From the NCBI GenBank assembly GCA_040839025.1, contig JBFPJN010000002.1:62001-126000 (forward strand): a stretch of DNA of 64,000 nt. The letters run 5' to 3'. Position 1 is the first letter of the stretch; each line of letters begins with the position of its first letter. A program made the translations under genes and the position numbers. The stretch comes from Alphaproteobacteria bacterium LSUCC0719 (GTDB lineage: Bacteria > Pseudomonadota > Alphaproteobacteria > Puniceispirillales > Puniceispirillaceae). Below the pieces are notes generated by a model that was not told where the DNA came from, did no database searches, and saw only the letters and a list, made by a program, of their open reading frames with translations. Of this stretch, positions 23,925 through 33,586 are shown one piece after another.

Positions 23925-25796
23925 ATGTCCAATCAGGTTTTCGATTTCGAGGCTGATACCGGCAGGATTCTCGATATCGTCATCAATTCGCTGTATTCGC
24001 AGAAGGAGATTTTCCTTCGCGAATTGATCTCCAACGCATCCGATGCCATCAACAAGCGCAAATTCGCCGTGCTGAGTGCCGGTGATGCGGCCGACATGTT
24101 TGATGGCGAAATCACCATCCGCGCCGACAAGAGTGCGCGCACCCTGACCATCAGCGATAATGGCATCGGCCTGACCGCCGCCGAGATGAAGGAAACGCTG
24201 GGCACCATCGCCAGTTCCGGCACCAAGGCCTTTGTCGAAGCGGCAAAGAGTGGCAAGGAAGGCGATGGTCTGACCGACCAGCTGATCGGGCAGTTCGGGG
24301 TCGGCTTCTATTCCGCCTTCATGGTGGCCGAGACAATCGATGTTGTGTCAAGGGCGCATGGCGCCGCCGAGGCCAGCCACTGGCACAGTGACGGCAGCTC
24401 CGGCTTTTCCATCGCCAGCGCCAGCCGCGAGGATGTCGGCACCGATATCACCCTGCATCTTCGCAAGGATGCCAAGGAATATATCGAGCGTGAGCGGATC
24501 GAACATCTGGTGAAGAAATATTCGGACCACATTGCGCAGCCGATCATGTGGAATGACGCCAAGGCCGACCCCGAGCGACTGAACAGCGCGGTGGCGCTGT
24601 GGACGCAGCCGGCCAAGGATATTTCCGAAGAGGAATACCAGAATTTCTATCTGTCGGTTGCCGGTGCCTATGACACGCCTTTTGCGACACTTCACAACAG
24701 AACCGAAGGCGCTGTCGAATTCACCAATCTTGTCTTCATCCCCTCGACGGCACCCTTTGACCTGTTCGACCCGGAGCGGCGTTCGCGTCTGCAGCTCTAT
24801 GTGAACCGTGTCTTCATCACCGACAATTGCGAGGGGCTGGTGCCGAAATGGCTGCGCTTCCTTCGCGGAGTCATCGACACACCGGACGTCGATCTGAATG
24901 TCAGCCGCGAAATGCTGCAACAGAACCCGGTTGTGACCAAGATCAACAAAGCCGTGGTCAAGCGCGTGCTTGGCGAATTTGGCAGGGCACTGGACAAGCG
25001 CCGCGACGAATATGAAACCCTGTGGGCGGCGCTTGGCCGGGTGATCAAGGAAGGTCTGTATGAGGACGATGCCAACCGCGCCAAGATCCTTGATATCAGC
25101 CTGTTCCGGTCGACCGGCAAGGACGGCATGGTGACATTGAAGGAATATGTCGACGGGTTCGCATCCGGCCAGGAGATGATCTATTACCTGTCGGCCGAGA
25201 ATGCGGATCTGGCAATGACAAGCCCGCATCTTGAATCCTTCCGCGCCAGAGGGATCAGCGTCCTTGTCCTGACCGATCCGATTGACGATTTCTGGCTCGC
25301 CAATACGCCGGAATTCGACGGCAAGACGTTCCAGTCAATCACCCGTGGCGATATTGATATTTCGAATGTCGGTGAGCCAAGCAAGGACGACACCGATGCC
25401 GATGCCGGCCTGTCCGACAGTTTCGTGGCAAAACTGAAACATGTCCTTGATGGGACTGTCGCCGATGTGCGCAGTTCGGCCAATCTCGAAACAAGCCTGG
25501 CCCGGCTTGTCGCCGACAAGAGTGGTATGCACCCGCAGATGGAACGGATGATGCGGATGCATAATCCGGACTTTCATGGCGGCCCGAAGATTCTGGAGAT
25601 CAATGCAAAGCACCCGTTGGTCAAGGCGTTGAACAGCCGCATGGAATCGGGCGAGTTTGAGGGCTCGGACAGCTTTGCAAAGCTGCTGTATGACAGCGCC
25701 ATCGTTGCCGAGGGCGAGACCATCGCCGACCCGCGCGAATTCACCGAACGCATCGCCGCGGTGATGGAACGGGCGCTTGCCAACAGCAAGTCCTGA
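23925..25796 (+). CDS. htpG: Molecular chaperone HtpG (Hsp90)
   Basis: A 623-aa bacterial Hsp90. The GHKL ATPase domain has LRELISNASDAINKRK near residue 28, SDNGIGL near 78 and GQFGVGFYSAFMV near 122; the middle domain holds NVSREMLQQNP. Length is normal. ATG 23925 follows GGGGCC with weak spacing; the protein starts with the expected MSNQVFDFEADTGRIL. It assists folding and stabilises client proteins in the cytoplasm. A CTTGAAA box upstream suggests heat-shock control. Confidence 0.96.
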   Translation: MSNQVFDFEADTGRILDIVINSLYSQKEIFLRELISNASDAINKRKFAVLSAGDAADMFDGEITIRADKSARTLTISDNGIGLTAAEMKETLGTIASSGTKAFVEAAKSGKEGDGLTDQLIGQFGVGFYSAFMVAETIDVVSRAHGAAEASHWHSDGSSGFSIASASREDVGTDITLHLRKDAKEYIERERIEHLVKKYSDHIAQPIMWNDAKADPERLNSAVALWTQPAKDISEEEYQNFYLSVAGAYDTPFATLHNRTEGAVEFTNLVFIPSTAPFDLFDPERRSRLQLYVNRVFITDNCEGLVPKWLRFLRGVIDTPDVDLNVSREMLQQNPVVTKINKAVVKRVLGEFGRALDKRRDEYETLWAALGRVIKEGLYEDDANRAKILDISLFRSTGKDGMVTLKEYVDGFASGQEMIYYLSAENADLAMTSPHLESFRARGISVLVLTDPIDDFWLANTPEFDGKTFQSITRGDIDISNVGEPSKDDTDADAGLSDSFVAKLKHVLDGTVADVRSSANLETSLARLVADKSGMHPQMERMMRMHNPDFHGGPKILEINAKHPLVKALNSRMESGEFEGSDSFAKLLYDSAIVAEGETIADPREFTERIAAVMERALANSKS

Positions 25797-25837
25797 CATG
25801 TCCCGGCCGAATGATTGGCAGATATCAAGGAGCAGGA

Positions 25838-26134
25838 ATGATGAAGCGCCTGGTGGCAATCAGTCTTATGTGCGGTCTGATGGCGGGCACGGCACGCGCC
25901 GCTGAAGACAGGGTCGATTATCTGTTGCTGTGGGTGATTGCGGGCGGTGATTATGTTGACAGCGGCTTTCGCTTCGACGCCGCCGGCGGCTGTTTTGCAA
26001 AAGCGCAGAATATCGCCAGCGACATGCAATATGTCGGCATGGGAGCGCCCCAATTCACCTGCGTGCCTTTGAAGCCGGGTCATGAATTCAATGTCTCGCG
26101 ACAGCCCCGGAATGGCAGCAGATTCCCCTTCTGA
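25838..26134 (+). CDS. Small secreted hypothetical protein
   Basis: A 98-aa protein with an AAGGAG ribosome-binding site 5 bp before ATG 25838 (8 bp before the second ATG at 25841). The N-terminus (MMKRLVAISLMCGLMAGTARA) is a clear Sec signal peptide, leaving about 77 mature residues with two cysteines (GGCFAKAQ and FTCVPL) that could pair in the periplasm. No family recognised. It lies 41 bp after htpG on the same strand and could be read from it. Confidence 0.72.
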   Translation: MMKRLVAISLMCGLMAGTARAAEDRVDYLLLWVIAGGDYVDSGFRFDAAGGCFAKAQNIASDMQYVGMGAPQFTCVPLKPGHEFNVSRQPRNGSRFPF

Positions 26135-26310
26135 CATGCTGTGTGGCACCAGCCTGTATCGGATGGTGTTAAATATACGGTTCACCGGGATCTTGGCCAA
26201 CCAGCAGGTGCCTGACGACCGCCAGCCCGACTGTCAGGCATCCCCGTGAAGCAAGGTGCAACGCACTGCCATTCGATGATAGGCTTGCGACCCACATAAC
26301 GGAGCGAGTC

Positions 26311-27756
26311 ATGTTTCTTGGTATCGATCTTGGCACATCGGCGGTAAAGGCGCTGCTTGTCGATGAACATGGCACAGTGGTCGCCAGCCGATCCGCCGCC
26401 CTTTCCGTCAGCCGGCCGCAGCAGGGATGGTCGGAACAGGATCCCGAGTCCTGGTGGCAGGCTGCCGATCTGGCGGTACGCCAGCTTGGGCGGGAACAGG
26501 CTGCAGGGATTGCCGCGGTCAGGGCCATCGGCCTGTCGGGACAGATGCACGGGCTGACGGCGCTTGACGCGGCCCAGCAACCGCTGCGGCCAGCCATCCT
26601 GTGGAATGATACCCGGTCATCCGCCCAGGCGGCCCGGCTTGACAGCACATATCCCGAATTCCGCGAGATTGGCGGGAATGCCGTAATGCCGGGCTTCACA
26701 GCGCCAAAGGCTGTCTGGATGGCCGAGGCGGAGCCCGAATCCTTCAGCAGCACCGCATTGATTCTTCTTCCCAAGGATTACCTGCGTCTGCGGATGACGG
26801 GCGAGGCGGTGTCGGACATGTCCGATGCGGCGGGCACATTATGGCTCGATGTGGCTGCGCGCGACTGGTCTGACAGGCTTCTGGAGCTGTGTGGTCTTGA
26901 CCGGTCGAACATGCCGCGTCTCGTCGAAGGCAGCGCCCCGTCCGGCCAGCTTCGCGCCGAGATTGCCCGCGAATGGGGCATTGACGGCAGACCGGTTGTT
27001 GCCGGTGGCGGCGGTGACAATGCGGCAGCGGCTGTCGGACTTGGCACCGTTGCACCGGGAGACAGCTTTCTGTCGCTTGGAACCTCGGGTGTTGTGTTCA
27101 CGGTGACAGACAGGTTTGCCCCGGCTGCCGAAAGCGGCGCACACGCCTTCTGTCATGCGCTGCCGGATAGCTGGCACCAGATGGGGGTGATTCTGGCGGC
27201 AAGCGACTGTCTGTCATGGCTGTGTGACATCACCGGCGCCGATATCGACACCTTGATGCGCGACCTTGCCGACACCGACCTTGCGGCCGCCGACCTGCTG
27301 TTTCATCCCTATCTGTCCGGCGAGCGGACGCCTCATAATGATGCCGACGCCCGCGGTGGTTTCTTTGGCCTTGCGCGGCATCATGGCCGCGGCGAGATGA
27401 CCCGCGCGGTGCTGCAGGGGGTCGCCTTTGCAATCGCCGATGCCACACAGGTGCTGGCCAACGCCGGTGCGGCGCCGACAAGGTTGCTGGCCACGGGCGG
27501 CGGCGCCAAGAATGAAACCTGGCTGGCCTATATTGCAGCGATGACGGGCGTTCCGGTCGACCTGCCTGCCGACGGCGATTTCGGTGCCGCGCTGGGCGCT
27601 GCGCGGCTTGCCATGATGGCGGACGGTGCCAGTGTCGGTGATGTCTGCCGCAAGCCGACCATCCGGGCGACGATCAATCCGGACCCGGCGCTGGTGGACG
27701 GGCTTGGCGCGGCACAGGCGCGCTGGCGTCAGATCTATCAACTGCTGAAGGGCTGA
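26311..27756 (+). CDS. xylB: Xylulokinase
   Basis: A 481-aa FGGY-family sugar kinase that phosphorylates D-xylulose to D-xylulose 5-phosphate. It starts FLGIDLGTSAVKALLVDE; the XylB-specific LSGQMHGLTALD is near residue 78 and the substrate/catalytic Asp lies in AGGGGDNAAAAVGLG near 232, with GGGAKN near 398 in the second ATPase lobe. Length and blocks fit XylB better than glycerol or gluconate kinases. No xylose isomerase or transporter is nearby, so it stands alone. Confidence 0.92.
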   Translation: MFLGIDLGTSAVKALLVDEHGTVVASRSAALSVSRPQQGWSEQDPESWWQAADLAVRQLGREQAAGIAAVRAIGLSGQMHGLTALDAAQQPLRPAILWNDTRSSAQAARLDSTYPEFREIGGNAVMPGFTAPKAVWMAEAEPESFSSTALILLPKDYLRLRMTGEAVSDMSDAAGTLWLDVAARDWSDRLLELCGLDRSNMPRLVEGSAPSGQLRAEIAREWGIDGRPVVAGGGGDNAAAAVGLGTVAPGDSFLSLGTSGVVFTVTDRFAPAAESGAHAFCHALPDSWHQMGVILAASDCLSWLCDITGADIDTLMRDLADTDLAAADLLFHPYLSGERTPHNDADARGGFFGLARHHGRGEMTRAVLQGVAFAIADATQVLANAGAAPTRLLATGGGAKNETWLAYIAAMTGVPVDLPADGDFGAALGAARLAMMADGASVGDVCRKPTIRATINPDPALVDGLGAAQARWRQIYQLLKG

Positions 27757-27766
27757 GGCGTCCGGG

Positions 27767-29077
27767 TCACCTGTCGACCGGCAGGCCGGACGGCACGCTG
27801 GCGGGAATACCCAGCGGAAGGGCGCGCGCTGTCTGCCCGGTCAGCGCATCCATGAAATCGACAAGCGCCGCGACCTCGCCGTCAGTCAGTCGGCGTGGTG
27901 TAATATCGACACGGCGTTTCAACCGGTCCATCTCCAGCCGGTCCTGCCAGACCACAAAATCAATGGCTTCAAGCCAGGGCGCATCTGGAAGATTGGCCAT
28001 TTCCGGACGCCAGCGTCCAAGCGCGCCAACGGGGTCCAGATGATGCCTGATCACGCCCTCGAGCGTTGGATAGGCACCATTGTGGCCATAGGGGGCGGTC
28101 AAAGCGACATTGCGAAGTGACGGCGTACGGAACCGGTAGGCATCCGCCAGATCATCGGTTTCTCCCATTCGTCCGACATCGCGGGTGTAGGGGTCGAAGC
28201 GGCGCGTTCTGCCGGGCCCGAACGGCGGCATCGCCAAGGCGTGGAACTTCTGGTCGGTCAGCAACGGGCCGCTGTGACAGTCGGCGCATCCCGCCTTGCC
28301 ATAGAACAGCACCGCACCCTGGCGCTGGCGGGCCGTCAGCGCCATCTCGTCACCGGCGAGAAACGCATCGAAGGGCGAGTCGTTCGACCTGAATTCCAGC
28401 GCGATAAAGGCCGCCAGCGCCTCGCCTATATGGCTGATCGTGACATCTTCCGGACGATCCACAGTATCGAATGTCTCGACAAACATCTCGCCATATTCGG
28501 GGATCACCCGGACCCGCTTGGCCAGGATCGGCCAAACGGCATCGATCCGGTCATGCAGCGCGCCGGCGACCTCGTTTTCCTTCGGGTTGCCGGCCATTTC
28601 AAACTGCGCCGTCATGGGAAAAATGGCCTGCGTTCCCAACACCGTTTCCAGACCATGTGGCAGCCATTCCTCGGCTGGTGTGTTGAAGCCATTGTCAAAA
28701 TCATCGGCAATCGCCAGACGCCCGTCATGGAACAGCACGGTGAAGGCCTTTGCGCCAAGATTCCACAACGCGCTGGCATTTCGCGGAACCCGTTTCTTGA
28801 TCCGTGACTCACCGGTGCCGGGATGACGTTCCGGACCGACCCCGACTCCCCCCTCTCCGATGCCAAGCGACAGGCCGTCGGCACCACCAAAACGATGGTG
28901 GTGGCAGGTGCCGCAGGAAATATTGCGGTTGCCAGACAGAATCTTGTCATAGAATAACAGCTGTCCGATCTTGGCGCGGGCCGGCGAAAAGCTATGATAG
29001 TCGGAATCGGTCAACGGCTCGGGAAAGGGCGATGCCACCGCGGGCCCGGCCATGATGAAAAGCAGAAGCAGACACAC
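27767..29077 (-). CDS. Di-heme cytochrome c peroxidase/MauG family protein
   Basis: About 436 aa, periplasmic. Two haem-binding motifs are present: CGTCHHH near residue 55 and CADCHSG near 255, spaced as in CcpA/MauG proteins, with further family blocks LGAKAFTVLFHDGR and FRTPSLRNVALTAPYGHNGAYPTLEGVI. The start is difficult: a signal peptide is encoded from GTG 29077 (VCLLLLFIMAGPAVAS) or TTG 29086, neither with a good ribosome-binding site, and the frame is open far upstream. It would reduce peroxide or oxidise a protein cofactor. Its start touches that of the divergent Sel1 gene. Confidence 0.87.
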   Translation of the reverse strand: MCLLLLFIMAGPAVASPFPEPLTDSDYHSFSPARAKIGQLLFYDKILSGNRNISCGTCHHHRFGGADGLSLGIGEGGVGVGPERHPGTGESRIKKRVPRNASALWNLGAKAFTVLFHDGRLAIADDFDNGFNTPAEEWLPHGLETVLGTQAIFPMTAQFEMAGNPKENEVAGALHDRIDAVWPILAKRVRVIPEYGEMFVETFDTVDRPEDVTISHIGEALAAFIALEFRSNDSPFDAFLAGDEMALTARQRQGAVLFYGKAGCADCHSGPLLTDQKFHALAMPPFGPGRTRRFDPYTRDVGRMGETDDLADAYRFRTPSLRNVALTAPYGHNGAYPTLEGVIRHHLDPVGALGRWRPEMANLPDAPWLEAIDFVVWQDRLEMDRLKRRVDITPRRLTDGEVAALVDFMDALTGQTARALPLGIPASVPSGLPVDR

Positions 29078-29575
29078 ATGAGACAACGCACCGCTCGCCT
29101 TTTCGTTCTTCTGATCATTGCCAGACTGTGTCTTGGCAGCATGCCGGCCGCCGCCGAGATTGAACATGCGCGCGATCTGATGGAGACCAACCGCTTTGAC
29201 GAGGCGATGCGGGAATTGTGGCCGGCGGCGCGGTCCGGCAACGCCGACGCCGAAGAACTGATCGGCGTCATGTATGCGATGGGGCTTGGCGTTGAACAGG
29301 ACTATACCCGCGCCTTTGAATGGTATCTGCGCTCGGCCATGAAGGGCCATCCCGGCGCGCAGTCCGGTGTTGGATGGTACTATGAGGTCGGCCTTGGAAT
29401 GCCGCAACCCGACCTTGTGCGGGCCTATATGTGGTATGTGCTGTCGGCCATCGGCGGCGATCCCGACGCCGCGATCAGCCAGGAAGAAGTCATCAAGAAA
29501 ATGACGCCGGAGCAAATTGAGAAAGCGCATGAGCTGATCGATGATTACCGGGTATGGCTCTATCCATTCAGATAG
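29078..29575 (+). CDS. Secreted Sel1-repeat protein
   Basis: A 165-aa protein with a signal peptide (MRQRTARLFVLLIIARLCLG, cleavage near AAA-EI) and two Sel1-like TPR repeats, GNADAEELIGVMYAMGLGVEQDYTRAFEWYLRSA and a second GHPGAQSGVGWYYEVGLGM unit ending in MWYVLSA. Sel1 proteins mediate protein contacts in the envelope. ATG 29078 directly adjoins the divergent peroxidase start. A C-terminal helix (EQIEKAHELIDDYRVW) completes the solenoid. Confidence 0.85.
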   Translation: MRQRTARLFVLLIIARLCLGSMPAAAEIEHARDLMETNRFDEAMRELWPAARSGNADAEELIGVMYAMGLGVEQDYTRAFEWYLRSAMKGHPGAQSGVGWYYEVGLGMPQPDLVRAYMWYVLSAIGGDPDAAISQEEVIKKMTPEQIEKAHELIDDYRVWLYPFR

Positions 29576-29601
29576 GCCGGGCGAAACAGGTTCGCCCGGC
29601 C
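29575..29601. terminator. Bidirectional terminator between convergent genes
   Basis: A perfect 11-bp stem (GGCCGGGCGAA with TTCGCCCGGCC) closes on ACAGG, starting on the last base of the Sel1 stop codon. It lies between the convergent Sel1 and dctP genes and can serve both. Confidence 0.8.
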
Positions 29602-29620
29602 CCTTGTTCGGTTCGCCTGC

Positions 29621-30679
29621 TTACATCAGGTCCTTGCCGCGACCGGCATTGATGTCGGCTTCGGCGTCGGCAACAGCCGATGTCAGTGCGTTGAAGATCT
29701 TTTCACCGCCATCGACATTGGACTTGAACCAGTCATAGACAGGTGCGGCTGCGTCCTTGAAGGCTGCCTTTTCGGCAGGGGTCGGCACATAGAGGTCACC
29801 ACCACCGGCAACGAAGTCTGCATAGGCCTGGATCGACTTGCGCTTTGGCGAGGCAAAGGTTGCCTGCTGCAGCTGCGAAAATCCGTCGACAACGACGCGG
29901 CGCAGACCTTCAGGCATGCCGGTGAACTTTTCGTTGTTCATCCACCACAGGGCACCCATATAGGCGTGGCCGTCAAGCGTGACATATTTCAGGCCGGCAT
30001 CCGGGAATTTCATGCCCATGATGTCGGTGATGCCGTTCTTGGATCCCTCGACAACACCTGTCTGGAAGCTGGTGAACAGCTCTGGCCACGGAATCGGTGT
30101 CGGTGATGCACCAAGCGCACGAACCAACTCCTGCGGCAGGTCGGCAACAACGGTCCGGATCTTCAGCCCTTCCATATCGGACGGGTTCTGGATGCGGCGA
30201 CGTGTGTTGGCAAAGTTACGCCAGCCACCCGTGTTGCCAATGGTCATCAGGCGGATCTTGCCCCCCGAATCATCCAGCGCCATTGAGCGCATGGTGCGGG
30301 TGAAATCGCCGGACAGAACATGTTCCGCCACCCGGTCGTCAGCCATCAGATACGGCAGATCGAGAACCTGCACATACGGGAAGATGCCGGCGGCACCGCC
30401 CGAGGTCGAAATGTAGACATCGATCGAACCGTCAGCGACACCCTGCAGGCACTCTGCGCCCTTGGAGCAAAGCTGCGTGCCGATGAAAAGCTCAACCTCG
30501 ATGGCGCCGTTCGACGCGCTCTCTACATAGTTCTTGAAAACAACCAGACCGTCATAGTCCTCGTCATTCTCGTTCGAGTTTGCGGTTGCCCGGATTGTGT
30601 AATCCGCCGCATAGGCTGTGAGCGATGCTCCAGCCATCATGGCTGCAACGAGCAGCGTGGAAAATAACCTTTTAAGCAT
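29621..30679 (-). CDS. dctP: TRAP transporter substrate-binding protein (DctP family)
   Basis: A 352-aa periplasmic receptor. A Sec signal peptide (MLKRLFSTLLVAAMMAGASLTAYA) is followed by ADYTIRATANSNEND and the DctP hallmark region with NPSDMEGLKIRT near residue 165, including the Arg that binds the ligand carboxylate. GGAGG lies 7 bp before ATG 30679. It is the last gene of a minus-strand operon with dctQM, an aldo/keto reductase and a flavin monooxygenase. A carboxylate ligand is likely; its identity is open. Confidence 0.92.
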   Translation of the reverse strand: MLKRLFSTLLVAAMMAGASLTAYAADYTIRATANSNENDEDYDGLVVFKNYVESASNGAIEVELFIGTQLCSKGAECLQGVADGSIDVYISTSGGAAGIFPYVQVLDLPYLMADDRVAEHVLSGDFTRTMRSMALDDSGGKIRLMTIGNTGGWRNFANTRRRIQNPSDMEGLKIRTVVADLPQELVRALGASPTPIPWPELFTSFQTGVVEGSKNGITDIMGMKFPDAGLKYVTLDGHAYMGALWWMNNEKFTGMPEGLRRVVVDGFSQLQQATFASPKRKSIQAYADFVAGGGDLYVPTPAEKAAFKDAAAPVYDWFKSNVDGGEKIFNALTSAVADAEADINAGRGKDLM

Positions 30680-30710
30680 GTGGGTCCTCCGTGATTGCTA
30701 TGCGTTAAGG

Positions 30711-32000
30711 TTAGTCAACAAACCCGGTCAGTCTGGGTATTGTCATTGAAATTGCCGGGACATAGGTAATGAGGAATATCGTTGCGATCTCTACCAACAG
30801 GAATGGTATGATGGCACGCGCGATGGTTTCCACACGCTCTCCCGACACTGATGATGCCACAAATAGCACCAAACCCATAGGCGGTGTTGCCAGCCCCACC
30901 GTCAGATTCACACTCATGATGATGGCGAAATGCACGGGGTCGATCCCCATGCTGACAAAGATTGGGCCAAGAATTGGGCCAAGGATGATAATCGCTGGTC
31001 CGGCATCAAGAAACATGCCGACAATGAACAGCAGAATATTGATCAGAAACAGCAGCATCAGCGGATTGTCGGTAATCGACAGGATGATTGCCGCCAGCGT
31101 TTCCGGCGCATGGCTGAGGCTGACAACCGTCTTGAACGCCATCGCCGCGCCGACAAGAAGCAGCACCACCGCCGAGGTGGTGGCGGCCCTTGCCAGAACC
31201 TCGGGAAGATCGGCAAGGCGAAGCGTTTTCATGATGAACAGACCGATGAAGATCGCATAGCCGACCGCGACCGCCGCCGCCTCGGTCGGGGTAAAGATGC
31301 CGCCAAGAATGCCGCCAAGGATGATCACCGGCGTCATCAGGGGAAAGAAGGCCTTGAGGCTTGCCTTGCCGCGTTCCGGCCAGCTGTAGCGCCGCGTCGC
31401 GACCGGAAAATCATACCGGTCCGCCATCCAGGACACCACCACCATCAGGCCGACGCCAACCAGAATGCCAGGCACAATTCCGGCCAGGAACAGGGCGGCA
31501 ACGCTTTCCCCCATAACATAGGCATAGATGATCATGATTCCCGATGGCGGGATGATCGGACCGATGACCGAGCTGGCTGCAGTGATCGCCGCCGAAAACC
31601 GCCGGGTATAGCCCTGCTTTTCCATCGCCGGGATGAGCATCGATCCGATTGCCGATGTATCGGCGACCGCCGATCCCGAAAGCCCGGCAAACAGCATTGA
31701 AGACAGCACATTCACATGCGCCAGACCGCCACGGAAATGCCCCATCATCGCCTGTGCGAATTCCACCAGACGCGCGGTGATCCCCCCCCGGTTCATCAGT
31801 TCGCCAGCCAGCATGAAGAACGGGATCGCCATCAGCGGGAAGCTGTCCATCCCGTTATAGACATTGCGATAGAGGAGCGTGATATCGCGCTCCTGCCCAT
31901 TCAGCCACAGCAGCATGCCGGGCGCGGCAAGCAGGGCGAAGAACACCGGCAACCCAAGAAGCAGGAAAATCAGGAATACAGGCAAAAACCAGATCAGCAT
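30711..32000 (-). CDS. dctM: TRAP transporter large permease (DctM)
   Basis: A 429-aa membrane protein with about 12 segments and the DctM blocks FFMLAGELMNRGGIT, SAITAASSVIGPIIPPSGIMI and PILGPIFVSMGIDPVHF. It is the Na+- or H+-driven transport subunit. The start at 32000 overlaps the dctQ stop (TGATG). A 12-bp in-frame duplication at 30961-30984 encodes the LGPI LGPI repeat. Confidence 0.94.
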   Translation of the reverse strand: MLIWFLPVFLIFLLLGLPVFFALLAAPGMLLWLNGQERDITLLYRNVYNGMDSFPLMAIPFFMLAGELMNRGGITARLVEFAQAMMGHFRGGLAHVNVLSSMLFAGLSGSAVADTSAIGSMLIPAMEKQGYTRRFSAAITAASSVIGPIIPPSGIMIIYAYVMGESVAALFLAGIVPGILVGVGLMVVVSWMADRYDFPVATRRYSWPERGKASLKAFFPLMTPVIILGGILGGIFTPTEAAAVAVGYAIFIGLFIMKTLRLADLPEVLARAATTSAVVLLLVGAAMAFKTVVSLSHAPETLAAIILSITDNPLMLLFLINILLFIVGMFLDAGPAIIILGPILGPIFVSMGIDPVHFAIIMSVNLTVGLATPPMGLVLFVASSVSGERVETIARAIIPFLLVEIATIFLITYVPAISMTIPRLTGFVD

Positions 32001-32608
32001 CAGGCGCCTCCGCTACCGGCGTCATCGACGCTGCCGGCACCCGGCATCGGCACGGGGCGCAACCTGCCTTCACCACCGAACGCCACCACCAGCGCGCGCA
32101 GGATCAGCTCGACATTCACCAGAATCATCAAGAAGACCCCGGTGAGGATCGACATATACATCCAGGCCAGTTTGATTTTTACCGACTTCATGCCGATCAG
32201 ATACAAGGGCAGCTTCAGCGAGGAGCTGGCGAACAGCCAGCCCGATTCGACATGTTTCAGGCCAAGATTCGCGCCAACCACCAGCACCATCAGCGAAATC
32301 ACCAGAAGCATCAGCGACGCCACCATGACGATCCGGCGGGGCAGCATTTCGAGAAACCCGGTGATTGCCACCATGCCCCCGCGACGCAGCGCAACAGGCG
32401 CCATCAGGCCGGTCAGCCACAACATCATGAAACGGGCCGCCTCATCCGGCCAGGGAAGCGCATTGTTCAGGACATAGCGGCAGAATACCTGCAGAAGGAT
32501 CACCGCCACCATGATCGCGATAGCCCCGATCGACAGCCACCGCCCGACACGCCCGGCCATATCATTCAGCCATTGCAGGGGCTGCAGGATGATCAACAGC
32601 GCCGCCAT
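32000..32608 (-). CDS. dctQ: TRAP transporter small permease (DctQ)
   Basis: A 202-aa protein with four predicted membrane helices and the DctQ signature WPDEAARFMMLWLTGLMAP near residue 52. Paired with DctM by a 1-bp overlap of stop and start. An 84-bp gap with three CAAATC-type short repeats (about 32665-32682) separates it from the aldo/keto reductase gene upstream on the same strand. Confidence 0.93.
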   Translation of the reverse strand: MAALLIILQPLQWLNDMAGRVGRWLSIGAIAIMVAVILLQVFCRYVLNNALPWPDEAARFMMLWLTGLMAPVALRRGGMVAITGFLEMLPRRIVMVASLMLLVISLMVLVVGANLGLKHVESGWLFASSSLKLPLYLIGMKSVKIKLAWMYMSILTGVFLMILVNVELILRALVVAFGGEGRLRPVPMPGAGSVDDAGSGGA

Positions 32609-32692
32609 CAGATCCCGGAATCCCTTGTGGCGCGCCGTGGCTGTGCCATGTGATGAAGATGCAAATCCAAATCCAAATCCCTCGCCGACCTG

Positions 32693-33586
32693 CTAGGCCA
32701 CCTCATGCCCGAGGACGATGGTGTATATCTCATACCAGGTCTGTCGGTCGATACTGATCCTCGCGGCGGCCCCGAAATGGCCGATACGCTCGAGACTGTT
32801 GGTTCCCATCACCGGCATGATCCGGGATGGATGCGCCATCAGCCAGGCGACAACAAGCGTCGTTACATCGCTGTCATAGCGCGCGGCAATGGCCGCCAGA
32901 CTGTCATGAATGGCTTTGTTCTCCGGCGCGAAAAGGGCCCCACCCGCCAGAGGTGACCAGGCCATCGGCGGAATGCCATGACGTTGCAGGAAGGCAATAT
33001 CGCCATTGGTGAAGGCAGCATGCGCCAGAACACTGATCTCGATCTGGTTGGTGGCAAGACGGGTCGTCATCGCCGATTGCAGTAGTTCCCAGTCCCAGGG
33101 GCGGAAATTCGAAACACCCACACTTCTGACCTTGCCTGAACTCACCAGCCCATCAAGGGTGGCGCCGGTCTCGTGATGGTCCATCAGCGGGTCCGGCCGG
33201 TGGATCAGCAGCAGGTCAATCGTCTCGATCCCCATCAGGCGAAGACTGTCCTCGACCGACCGGGTGATATGCGCCCGGCCCGTATCATAATATTTCACCC
33301 GCGCCGATTCGTGCCGGCCAACCGGCGCGATGATGTCGCATTTGGTGATAATCTCGATCTTGTCTTTCAATGAGGGGGCAGCGCGAAGCGCTGTGCCAAA
33401 CAGCTCTTCTGCCATATAGCCGCCATAGATATCGGCCTGATCCATCGTGGTAATGCCCTGCTCGAGGCAGGATTCGATCTTGGCCTGCACATGCGCCGGC
33501 GAGGTGTCCGTATCGTCACCAAGCCGCCACATGCCATACACGATGCGGGACAGCGATACACCATCGGTCAGGGTTACACGTTCCAT
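32693..33586 (-). CDS. Aldo/keto reductase
   Basis: A 297-aa cytosolic NADPH-dependent oxidoreductase of the YdhF-like branch. The catalytic tetrad is visible: Asp and Tyr in DQADIYGGY, Lys in ITKCDI and His in LLIHRPDPL. The cofactor block near the C-terminus includes PVMGTNSLERI. The start overlaps the stop of the flavin monooxygenase gene (TGATG), so the two are translationally coupled and probably act on the same compound, which the TRAP transporter would import. Confidence 0.9.
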   Translation of the reverse strand: MERVTLTDGVSLSRIVYGMWRLGDDTDTSPAHVQAKIESCLEQGITTMDQADIYGGYMAEELFGTALRAAPSLKDKIEIITKCDIIAPVGRHESARVKYYDTGRAHITRSVEDSLRLMGIETIDLLLIHRPDPLMDHHETGATLDGLVSSGKVRSVGVSNFRPWDWELLQSAMTTRLATNQIEISVLAHAAFTNGDIAFLQRHGIPPMAWSPLAGGALFAPENKAIHDSLAAIAARYDSDVTTLVVAWLMAHPSRIMPVMGTNSLERIGHFGAAARISIDRQTWYEIYTIVLGHEVA

